Assembly: GCA_034440635.1 (NCBI GenBank)
Contig: JAOTON010002219.1
Location: forward strand, 271,023 to 335,022
Reading direction: 5' to 3'
Source of the DNA: Lepas anatifera
Taxonomy: Eukaryota > Arthropoda > Thecostraca > Lepadidae
DNA length: 64,000 bases
The translations under genes were made by a program, and so were the position numbers. This document shows positions 14,901 to 26,900 of this stretch, piece after piece. The notes below the pieces were generated by a model. The model was not told the origin of the DNA and ran no database searches. It saw nothing but the letters and a program-made list of their open reading frames with translations. Positions within the stretch are counted from its first letter, which is position 1; every line of letters starts with the position of its first letter.

Positions 14901-17900
14901 TAGTGTGGTATGATACGATGGCACAGGTAATCACAGATATGATATGATCGAACTCGGGGAATCTCAATAGAACTGAGTTGTGTTGTTTTTATTGGAGTGC
15001 ACCTGCAGAGGCCAATAGTTCTGTTTGATAGCGAGATAATCAGACTTTAATATTCGTGACTTCCTCTGTCGTTTGTTCATGGAAACATCAGGAAAGCTGC
15101 TCTGGTTTTCCATGGAGCGTTGTAAGCAGTTCGTGGTGTGTCCGCTGGATACTAGAGGCATATTCTAGCCGAAGAGTGGGCTGTGGGGCCTGAGCGGCGG
15201 CTGCCGGCCGGTCGGGGTGCGGTCGCCGCCGCCGCCGCCGCCGCTGCGCGGTTTGCGCCGCAGTGCAGCTGCTGCAGCCGACACCCGACGCTGCCGAGAC
15301 GGCCGCTTTGTCTGAGCCGCGCCGCTTCCGGTGCCCGTCTCGCACGCGGCTCCGCGGTCGACGCTCACGCTCCCAATCCTTTGTATGGACGAGGATATTA
15401 CACAGGTGGCGTGGTGTGGTGGCGAGCGGCGTCCAACCTTCAGCTTGCTGCCGCCGTGCAAGACTTCGGGGAAATGCCATGACGGCTGGGGCTGCCATGT
15501 ATTTGGGCTTGACGAGGCTGCCTTGGGCTGCTTTTTTAGGCGCCGTGGCTTCCTATAGGATTCGAACTGACATCTACGTTATAGAGCGTGCTGAAAACTC
15601 TTGGTTTTACGTTTTGTTGTTCCAAAATCGCTGCGGAGAACGACAGTTCCGTGGCCAAAGGTCAGCCTCCTCTCCCCTTTCCGCCCCCGTTACCTTCCAG
15701 TGGTAGGCGCCGGCGATTGGAGTGGAACTATGTTGGCGAGGCTGCCACTTCCAAACTCCGCTCCGAACTCACGCTTATTTCTCCGCAAACAGCGAGTTTT
15801 GAACAAACGAGCATTTAAACCAATTTTTCTGGGCATGACTTTCAAGACTGCTATTCAGTTCAAAACTCATCATAAAGAGAGCTTATTTTCCGCGCTTGAA
15901 TCCCTAACCGGTGCACCCCAAACGATGTTGCTTTAGGGTGCGTATAGATCGGCGATCAGTTGCGTCAAGTCCCACGTGACGAGGGTGCTTAGGACGAGTC
16001 GAGCTGGGCGATCAGTTGCGTTGAGTCCTACCTGACGATGGTGCTTAGAACGAGTCGAAGTGGGCGATCCGTTGCGTTGAGCCCCACCTGACTACACTGT
16101 GCCGCTGCGCGCCACCTTTGGTAACTCTGCTCTCTTTCTCTATGTGTTTCAGCAATGTCAATAACAACGAGCGTCTCTCGCTGGAGCCGGGAGTCTTCTC
16201 TGCTAACCGGCACCTGCACACCATGTGAGTTGCCAGTCGGCCATCCTGCTGGCTGTAATCAGAGGTCCATCGCACCATCTTCATCGTTTGTGATTTGGTT
16301 ATAAGTACCTAGGAATCGTCTAAAAACATCCGTGATTCGTTACCAAATCACCGATTAGTCGCTGTAATCACGAATAATTATGGTCTTAAAATTGACCTTT
16401 GTTTGCATTGGTCTGAACGTGCTCAGTCGATTCATTTTCTCCGCCAAATTACTCAGTGTTTTTTGTCCTTGTCCGGACGGTATCTCGCCGTTTGCATGGG
16501 TCTCATTCGCCTTTGGGTGCTGTTAAGCTGTATCGCATGGTACTTGATTGCAATCAAAGTTACGAGTGGCCATCAGACAGATTGGCCTGAGGAGTAAGCT
16601 CCGAATATAGGCCGAACTTGAGAGCGTAAGATATTGGATAATTGATCACTTACGATTACGATAACATCCTGTAGACTGGATCACCCGTTGTTAAGATAAT
16701 ATCGGTTGTAATTTGATTGCGATTGCCCACTTTGCTACTGCATGCCAAGTAACAAAATATTGTAGTGCTTTGATGTGCTCACAGGCAATCGTTTGTGAAT
16801 GCGATGTTTTTATCGGGCGTGTGATATAGGTTCGACGTTCTGCAACGCCCTGTGGCCGTCCCGGGCCGTAATTATCGGTTCGTCTGTAGCATGGATTTAT
16901 CGGTTACGTGATACCCGGCTGGGACCTCAAGTATCGAACTGAGCCAATGAGTTAAGATAGCATCTTATTTTATGTGAAGGTTTACTGCCACTAACTTGAC
17001 GTCAATAATTTTAGACGACCTAACGTGCCTTGAATGACAGTTTCAGGCCCATTTTTGTCCGACACATGTTTTGGATGGACGCTGAGGTGTTGCGTGATCT
17101 AATCTCACCTGATGCCTTGTTCAAGCAAATGAAACTTGTGGGACAATTATACGCCGGGTATAAAAACATCCGTTCGCCTCAGCAGCTACACTACATGCGG
17201 AAATAAATACTCTATTTTATCAAATACTATTATATTGCATTATTGAGTGGTAGATGCAGGGGTTAGGACGTTTCTGAAAGCGTGTGCTCCATCGTCAAAC
17301 CTGGTTTGCTTCGAAAACGCTGTTTTTCCAGATTTTGCCTATTTTGCTTCCGCGAAGCTGCCGGATATCACCTAGTTTAGACCCGCCATTGCGGGAAGCT
17401 GTAGAAACAGGAGTTAGCTCATTCATCGCCGTTGAAATTCCTCAAACTTGATCGTCCCAACGTCTCCTCCTTGTATTGTGAGCATGTGCTGTAACCTACT
17501 TCTTCTTCCACAGCGACATGAGCGGGTGCGGCCTGGGCGAGGTGCCCCTGCTCGATCTGCCACCTAGCGTCCGCATTGTCAACTTGTAAGTAGATACTCT
17601 GTCCTTGTAGGTTTCGAAGATAATGCCTTAGACTGTTTGAACGTTGCATGACTCAATACCTCAACCCCCGCGATTTTTACGGGCCAAATTCGGCTGTATG
17701 CTTGAGATGCGCTTTGACGGTCTAGAAATACATTGGTGCGATGGAGACTGTCAAGGTCTGGAAACTTCCATTTGTTTTGTCGTAAGGTATGCGGTATTAC
17801 GGGCAAATGTGGGATGCATTCCATACCATTCCCTACGAGGAAACCAGATTTTCTTCATGGTTGGTGCGTGTCACTGAATTGGGAAATGGCTCTCTGATTA

Positions 17901-20900
17901 TCAGAAAATGAAGCCCAGTGCATCTCCAGCGTCCGGCTGAGGGCACCTCTCAGTGGTGCTGACTGGCCGTTTCTGGGCTATCAAAAGAAAAGCAAGCACG
18001 GGTGCGTTACGGGGCCGCATAGTCTGGCGCCAGGCGCCGTCCGAGTCTGTTTGCAGAGCTTACTGGATGGCAGGCGCGATGTTGGAGCGAAAGCTGAAAG
18101 CGAATTCATCTTATTTCAGATAGCAACCGACTGCGGTAGACACAAGAAAAGGCCCCATTTGATGTACCGAGCCTAGGCTGAGCGGTTGTAACAGTCCCAA
18201 TTGACTGCAGACCGAACCATGCTGCCTGTTTTCTGTAGTTTCGCCGCCACTCGCTGTGCATTGCATTGTTTTACTTTGTTCTTTGTTTGCTTTTAACTCT
18301 GCTGCTGAGACTTTGAGTGATATTTTCTCTACGTTTGCAGTATTTTATCGTCATCCGTGTGAGGTATTTTACCGCCGTCAGTTCAGTGTGCGAAGTGTGT
18401 GACCTTCGTCCTGTGAGTGGGTTATCTGAGTGTTCTCCGTTCTTGCGTGTGAGGTATTTGAGTTGTGTCCGTTATACATATTTGTGTGAGATGTGTGCGT
18501 GTGAGGTATTTGAGAGTCCTGCCATATGTGTTGGGAGTTTTTGACCTGCTGGCTGGCCAGTGATGATCGGTTTTAGCATGACTTTTATGAGTGTGCCTCA
18601 GCCCTTTTATTTACCTATTTTAACCTTTTATCTTGGCGTGTATTCGTGAAGAACCTCGCCTTGTTGAGGGTGATGTGCATTTGTGGAACTATGGATATAC
18701 GTAACTCCTGTCTGTTGGATGTGTGTGTGGGTGTGAGTCATCTGAGTGTCCTGTCGTATGTGTGGGAAGTGTTTGAGTCCTGTCTGTTGCATGTGTTTGT
18801 GTGTGGGTGTGAGGCATCTGCGTGTCCTGTGGTGTGTTTGGGAAGTGTCCTGAGTCCTGTGCGTGTGGTTGTGAGGCATCTGAGTGCCCTCCGTTCTGCC
18901 TGTGACGTCGGTTGCCCGCCCCTCGGCAGGTCCGGCAACAGCATCCGACAGGTGTCGCGCGCGGCGCTGACGGCGCTGAGACACGTCCACGAGCTGGACC
19001 TGTCGCACAACCGACTCACCAGGCTGCCTGCTCACCCCTCCGTCCGGGACACGCAGATGCGCACGCTGTGAGTGTACCAGCGGTACCGCCCTGTGGCCGG
19101 AGGGTGGCTCTGTACCACTGGCCAGACACCCCACCACCCTGGGTGTGTCCTCAGCGGCACCGCCCTGGGGCCGGAGGGTGGCTCTGTACCACTGGCTGGA
19201 CACCACCACCACCCTGCGCGTGTCCTCAGCAGAACCGCTCTGTGGCAGGAGGGCGGCCCTGTACCACTGGCCGGACACCCCCACCACCCTGGGTGTGTCC
19301 TCAGCAGCACCGTCCTGTGGCAGGAGAGCGGCTCTGTACCACTGGCCAGACACCCCACCGCCCACCCGCAGACCCCTGTCCGACCCGGGCTTTGTGTCTG
19401 ACCGCTGAGTATGTATGAGGGGTGCAACTTTTTACGAACAGGAACGGGATACATCTTTCGATGCCTCCGACATCATCCCAAGCTTTTAAGCATGCCCTGT
19501 CAAACATGTTTGTTGTGTAGAGGCCCTTGTCATTCACGGTGTAGTGATAACATAATCGGCTTCCTAAGCGTTCTTTACATTGGTGCTTAATGTTGTCAGA
19601 CGAGGAAAATGTACATTTGTCAAATGGCAGCATTGCGCATTAAGCAACAGGTCCGAATGGATTTCCTGCAAATTTTTGTATAGCTATACTTGCGTTTTCT
19701 GAGCTCGTTAAATTTCCAGATTATCAACACAACTGTGAAAATATTACAGTATTCTCTAAGCGTGAGAATTCTTTGGATCACCAGGTGATCTCCGTATCAT
19801 TTTAATGTGTTACACCACGTGAGCGGCTATTCAGCCCAGGTGTTTGTGTGAAATATCCTGTCCATCAGACAGTGACAGTTATGGTCCAATCTCGTCGTTG
19901 TGCAAAAAAACGTAACCAATGGCCGGGCGGTGATTTTAAGAGCTGCCACTGCAGTACATTGCAGCTGATTTATTAGCAGTACACTGATGTGCTTGATTAG
20001 AACAGCAAGCTGCATCCGGGGTGACTTTGATAATGTTTTGCTTTTTTGGCAATGTGCAAGGAAACCCTGTGTCCAGGCTAGGTTCACAGCATAATCATAT
20101 CTCTTGCACCGGGGGGTGGACGGTGCTTCGAGTGCCACGGGTCATCCAGTGCCCGCCTTATCCGCCGAGACTGGAGAGCTTCACGGTGCGTGGAGACTGG
20201 AGAGCTTGAACAGTGCGTGCACACTGAAGGGTGGCCTGCCTACACGACTAGGCGTATGCATGAATTTTTGAGAAGATAAGATATATCATGCATTTATCAT
20301 TCATCCACAGTACAGCACTACTGGCTCTCACGCAGCCGACCCGGGTTCAAGGCCCGGCGGCTTCCCTGAACAAGGAGCAAGCTGGCTCCCGAGAAACCCT
20401 TCCAACAGGGAAATGGTTGTTGACGCCATATGACCCTGGCAGTTGGTGCGTCGATAAGCCCCAATAACTCATCCACAGTAGACGGTTGGTTGTGTAAAAA
20501 AAATGAAAAAGGTACATACGTATTGAACGACCGCTAGAGCCGCGCTAGCACCGCCTCCTCAAACAAACGCGTGGACCGTGAAAAGTTGATGCCGTCAGAA
20601 ACCCATTGGCCGTGTTTGCCCGGGCACCAGCGCCAGCGGCGCTCCCCGGGGCGGCTGGCGCGGGGAGGGGACGCCGGCAGCGCTGTTTGCCGCGAGCCCA
20701 GCACACACTCACAAACGCCGCACCTGTGTGAACACGGCGATAGGCGGCCTGGCTATCAGCGGCGTCTCAGAGGCGCACCCCTTACCTGGGCCGCGACACA
20801 GGCGACACCGGCGCCCGGCCTATCGCGGCACAAACAGCGGCGCGGCGACGCCGCACCACCGCTGCCTTCTATCAGCTGCCCTCCCTCTCTGTGTTGGAAC

Positions 20901-23900
20901 AGCAGCGGGGGCTCAGCACACGAGATGTGGGAGAAACAAAACTCGTTCGTACAGCGTGCTTTTTGTTTATAATTGCGAAAGTTTGAGGTGGACGATGGCC
21001 GTGATGTCGTGTTATAATTTGTTGCAATAGCTCGCTCATGGTGTTTGTGGCACAGTGTTGAAAATTACCCCATATTTAAATATGTATTGTTCTTATATGT
21101 TAAAAGTGCCCCACGCGTTTAGAAGACTCTCTGGTAGGCACTGTGATTCCGCAGTTACCTAGATGCAGAATGGATTCCCGAGGTTTTCTGAGATCTGGGC
21201 TCAGTTCGGTCAGCCACGTCAAAACGTTGGGATTGTGATGCTACATTAAACCCATTTCGGTCCGCCACGTCAAAACTTTGAGACTGTGACGCTACATTCA
21301 ACCCATTTCGGTCCGCCACGTGAAAACTTTGAGACTGTGACGCTGCATTAAACCCATTTCGGTCAGCCACGTCAAAACTTTGAGACTGTGACACTACATT
21401 AAACCCATTTCGGTCAGCCACGTCAAAACTTTAGAGTCTGTGACGCTACATTAAACCAATTTCGGTCCGCCACGTGAAAACTTTGAGACTGTGACGCTAC
21501 ATTAAACCCATTTCGGTCCGCCACGTGAAAACTTTGAGACTGTGACGCTGCATTAAACCCATTTCGGTCAGCCACGTCAAAACTTTGAGACTGTGACGCT
21601 ACATTAAACCCATTTCGGTCAGCCACGTCAAAACTTTGAGACTGTGACGCTGCATTAAACCCATTTCGGTCAGCCACGTCAAAACTTTGAGACTGTGACG
21701 CTACATTAAACCCATTTCGGTCAGCCACGTCAAAACTTTGAGACTGTGACGCTGCATTAAACCCACGCTGCTATTTAAGTGTCCAGGCGGTTTCAGTGTT
21801 GGTGCGCCTGACTGAAAGGAGCTCCGCTTTGAAGGGAGTCGAAGTCTGCCCAATGCTTACTGCTTGTGAACAGCATTTATGAATGAATAAATGTGAACAG
21901 CATTTATTAATAAGCACAGCATTTATGACTGCTGAGATTAATATCGATGTTTTCGGGGCTTGACGTGACATCGATTTCTTTCACTGTTTCGTTCGTGATT
22001 CCTGATATCCTTCCTGTTTGATATCTGCCGGAGTTTATTTTGCAGGGCTGAGTTTCGAGACTAGCGCTGGCCCCAGTCCGTAGATACCGTCAGTGCGACA
22101 CCGAGGCACTGCCGGGAATTTGTCCTGCCTTAAGCCTTTAAGCCATTGAGGTCCCCTCCGACGGTGGCAGCCAATACATTGCCCCCCAACAGCTCTCATA
22201 AATCCTGCATTTGCCTGAGCACGAATATTGAGGCTCTCGCAGTGAATAAAGCCCCCACTAGAGAGCGAATGACACTCCGTCCGTGCTGCACCAAGGGATT
22301 GAATATACTGCACCCAGTTCCGGTCAGTCTCCGTAAAATTGATTAATAATTTTAATTATAATATGTTAACACTTAGAAATGAGAGACTCAGGCTCAGAAC
22401 CAGTTTTTGGTGCGCAATCGTTGGAAATGTATTTCGGCATCACATTTGTCGAAACCCTATGAGCTGGAAAAAGGTTCGCTGTGCACAGAATGCCTCTGAG
22501 CGATCTTGTTCACTCTCGCCGGACGAGACGCGCTGCTGCCGGCTCGCTCCTTGTGGACGGCGCCTGCTATGTAGAATATCGTCAAGACAGTCGGCTCTCC
22601 AGCCCTACTGACGTCGGACCCCTGTTTCCCAGAAAGCTGCACAGTAATCGGATCAGGACGCTGGACTGGCTCCAAAGCCTGGGCCGCCTGCACACGCTGA
22701 AGCTGGCCAAGAACCGTGTGGGCGCACTGAAGAAGGACGCCTTCCGCGGTCTCACTCAGCTGCGCGAGCTGTGAGTAGGGCGCCGCCGCGGCTGGAGGGC
22801 GCGCTGGCTGGCGCCTGGCAGCGTTGGTGTGGTGAGCTGTTGCCATGGAATCTCTTCACCGGGATGGCTGTGTTCATGTTCGTTAACACGTTCCCCGCTG
22901 GGGTCCCTGGCATTACGCACCGTGCTGGGGGCGAATTTCCCCTCTGTATCCGATTTCCTGGCAAAGCTGAAGTTGAATTACGGACGGCGCTCGAAAGCTC
23001 TTGTCGAGGACGAGAAATGAGGGTCGTATTTCCCCCTCCGTATCCCAGTTCCTGGCAAAGCTAAAGTGAAATTATGGACGGCGTTCGAAAGCTATTAACA
23101 AGAACGATAAATTTAATTACTATTTTTACGTCAGGTCAATATTGCGGTCACCAGAGGTCAGGGAAGGTTACATAGGCGTAAAATAGGGCATTGAAGATTT
23201 TACTGAGCAAAGCTAGAGAAAATCTTTAGGCATCATTGGAGTCCTCTCATCGTGGCGAATCGAACGATTTATAATATGATCATGCCAGATCAAATGGAGA
23301 AATTATCTGACCTCAGGCTAGGGCAGGGTCACATAGTGACCTGGTATAGTCATGTTGCGTATCGATTGACTTCCTGTGCACAATGCAAGCAAAATGGGAG
23401 CTCTATCCCAATTCAGTGTCATGTTATTGACAAAATAATCACTGTATATGTCATGTGATTTTCGATCTGAAGGATATCCGATGATTTTGAATTAATACAT
23501 GAACGGACTGGTCGCTTTCAATATTTCCAGTCCATTCTGGATTATCGAGATGGATGATCTGAGATTTGCGATGTGGAGCGTGCTTGGCGACAAGGTATCG
23601 TTTGACCTCTGAATAGTTATCTTGCTTGCTTTGATAGTGTTTAAGGTTGCCTCGACGCCCTCCGAACCGACAAGGCAGGCTTTTACGAACCCTTAACGAC
23701 AAACTTGTTGACAGCTAGAAGCTAGATTTGCATGATGATTGTGACAAGTGAATTGTCGGTATGGATACTGTAAACAAAAAGGGTAACGATGGGTACCTAG
23801 TAACCAGTACGGCTAAAGAGCTCTCAAACCCGCAATGCAGAGACACGCGCGCACTGAAACGCATTTAGTGCACTTAACCCGACTTTTACTTTTAACACGT

Positions 23901-26900
23901 TCCAGTACTGATTAAGCTTTCTTGCCCAGATCGCAGAGGTGCATTAATAGCTGACCTGACCTCATCTGAGTTGACTTGACCTGACATGGCGTGTGTGTGT
24001 CGACAGGGACCTGAACCGAAACCGGCTGACGGAGATAGAGAGCCTGGTGTTCTCCGGCCTGGACAGCCTGCAGGTATTGAAGCTGAAGCGGAACGGCATC
24101 AAGGGACTGGGCGATGGCGCCTTCTACCATCTGCCCAACATGACGCAGCTGTGAGTGCCGCCGGGGGCCCGCGCCGGATCGTCGCCTTAGACGCTGAATG
24201 CCCTCTTACATTTCATTGCCATGTATATTTCAAATACAACGAAATGTCGTCTTCTCAGCTTTTTTGTATTCGATGAATGTGCCAAATGACGGCATAATCG
24301 CTGGTGATGACTCCGACTCAGACCAGTAACGTCACCCTCTCGCGTGGTCGACAGTTTCCTGGACCACAACGCCATCTGGAACGTGACCAAGGGCTGGCTG
24401 TACGGCACCCGTCGGCTGCAGCAGCTGAGCCTCAGTCACAACCGGCTGTGGCTGGTGGACCGCGACTGCTGGACCTACTGCGAACAGCTGGCGCGGCTGG
24501 ACCTCAGCCACAACCTGCTGACCTCGGTGGACGTTCAGACGTTCGCCCGACTGCCGCGTCTCACCCAGCTGCTGCTCAATCACAACCAGATCGCCCTCAT
24601 CGAGGAGAACGCCCTGCAGGGCTCGCCCAAGCTCAGAACCCTGTGAGTGGCGGCGAGCCGGCGGACACGCGAGAATCCTTTCCATCGTTCGGGCCTGATG
24701 TGGCGCCAAAATTTATATTTTGGCAGTGTTTTGATGGCTGTGAATTTATTCTACATTTTGGTGTGACTTATGATTTTTCCATTGCACGAATGTATTTACT
24801 AGTTGGCCTGCCTTCGTGGAACGTGTTTGCACTTTCCAGTGAGTTGCCCTTGTTGAAAGTACGAAGCACCATGTGGCCATCAGTAGTTGGAGTTGTTGAT
24901 TGCCGCTGCTCGCGTTCTGACGTCTCGCCTCCTCTTGTTGGACAGAGAGCTCAACAACAACATGATCTCGTCGGCCATCGAGGACCGGTCCGGGGCGCTG
25001 GCCGGCCTGCCGCAGCTGACGCGGCTGGAGCTGCGCCACAACCGCATCATGTCGGTGGGCGGACAGGCGCTGGCCGGCGCGCCCAGCCTGCAGCAGCTGG
25101 ACCTGGCCGGCAACGCGCTCACCACCATCCAGCGGGCGGCCTTCTCGGGCCTGACGCAGCTGCGGGTGCTGGTGGTGGACTCGGCGGCGCTGCTGTGCGA
25201 CTGCGCGCTGCGCTGGCTGCCCGGCTGGCTGGCCGAGGCCGGCCACGCAGATACAGTGACGGCGCGCTGCCACCACCCGGAGCGGCTGCACGGCCGCCGC
25301 CTGACCGAGGTGCCGGAGAACCAGCTCACTTGCCACGACTCGCCCAAGCCGGCCATCCGGCTGCAGCCGCAGACGGGCAAGACACTGAAGGGCGAGAACC
25401 TGACGCTGAGCTGCGAGGCCGAGTCGTCGGCCAACGACACGATGGTGTTCGCCTGGCGTAAGGACAGCCAGGCGATGGAGGGCAGTCGCGCAGTCTCGCT
25501 GGCCTGGGCTCACGCCGACGGCCGGCCTGGCCTCGTGATGCGATCCGAGCTGAGGCTGCTCAACCTGACCGACGCCGACGCCGGCGAGTACCAGTGCGTC
25601 GTGTCGAACCGGTTCGGCGTCAGCTACTCGGAGAAGGCCACCATCGCCGTGCACGTGTTCCCGGTGTTCACGCTGCGGCCGGAGGACGTGGAGCTGCGCG
25701 CCGGCAGCACGGCCAAGCTGGAGTGCAAGGCCCTGGGCCAGCCGGCGCCCTCCATCGCCTGGCAGAAGGACGGCGGCTCCGACTTCCCGGCCGCCAGCCA
25801 GCGGCGCATGCACATGCTCGAGTCGGAGGACGTGTTCTACATCGTCCAGGTGCAGGCGGCCGACCAGGGCACCTACACGTGCACCGCCAAGAACGACGCC
25901 GGCGAGATACGTGCTAACGCCACCCTCAGCGTCCTCGGTCAGTCCCTCCCCCTGCTGTTGTGTATGTCTCCAGTTGTCCTGAGTTGACATCAGACATAAT
26001 GACGCGTTCCATTCATGATGTGGCGTATGTTGTTTTTGTACCAGTACCCACTGTATTTTTGCAATATGTGGCTTAGTTTTAGCCTGAAAATGGTCTTTCC
26101 TTGTCATTGCATCGTACCCAGATCTTCGTAAAAGTGCGTTTTGGGTGCAAGTCAAACCATATCAAGGATCCCTTTCATCGGGCCTTTTCAGCGCCTTCTG
26201 CCTGATAGCTGAAGGCGATTTTCCCCACTAATGAAACATCGGCCCTTCCAGCACTCTAAGCCTGAACTGACTGGTGGAATCCCCCATTAACCAGCACTGG
26301 CTATGAAATATTTAATCCGCTCTTTGAGCGGTGTAGGTTCTGTTGAACTTTTTAGCAAGCGCCCAGCCTCCTCTTTAAGTCATTTATCACTCAATGGTCT
26401 TCTTTGCTTTAACGGGTCGGTTGGGGATATTTCATTGGCTTTGAATGGAAGCTTCTGGGGCGGAAAAGTGCAACATGCCAAAACGACAGGAGATGGTTTG
26501 CTCTATAACTTGCCATTGAATCGCTTCTTAACAAGCCGAGACTCTGAGCGCTCTTTGTGCAGTCATACATGTTTACAATCACGTTTTTGTCTTCAAATTA
26601 GAACTGAGAAGTAATTTTATTAATTAAGGCGAATACTGTTCTTCAGGGAGCACCGGGAACCCTTTGCAAACGCTCGTTCAGTTATTCCTCAAACCAGATG
26701 TATGACAAATCTGCTTGATTCCCTTTTTAGTTTTTTGATTAGATTTGATTCCTTTTTGCTTAGCAGCTACTCTCCGTGATTTTATTCCAACTTGTAAACT
26801 TAACATGCTCGCAGGGGACCATCACGTATCAACATGAACGACTCTCTCCCAGTTGTTTAAGTTATTTTGAAAGTCAGCTCAGGCGATCGTCAGTTAATTA

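Larger units (their letters stand above)
11940..16152 (+). other. LRIG intron A-B (4.2 kb)
   Basis: Contains GC-rich patches (12640-12950, 15170-15480 with a GCC run), an AGGTCA/TGACCT-rich repeat copy (about 13550-14660), a long hairpin (14164-14296) and a 58-bp repeat near the 3' end. No exon recognised inside. Confidence 0.7.
19361..22632 (+). other. Remainder of LRIG intron D-E
   Basis: Contains a truncated SINE (20313-20468), a GC-rich patch (20560-20960) without a recognisable product, and a 51-bp minisatellite (21200-21765). Confidence 0.7.

Noticed and set aside
20571..20972. 133-codon GC-rich frame in the LRIG intron
   Set aside because: No domain, no splice phase agreement and no LRR; composition alone explains it.
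24304..25461. 385-codon + strand frame over LRIG exons G-H
   Set aside because: Shadow frame created by GC-rich third positions; the LRR/Ig domains are in the other frame and the splice sites support that one.
24746..26155. 469-codon - strand frame
   Set aside because: Antisense of LRIG exon H, with no domain; explained by high GC3 of the real exon.
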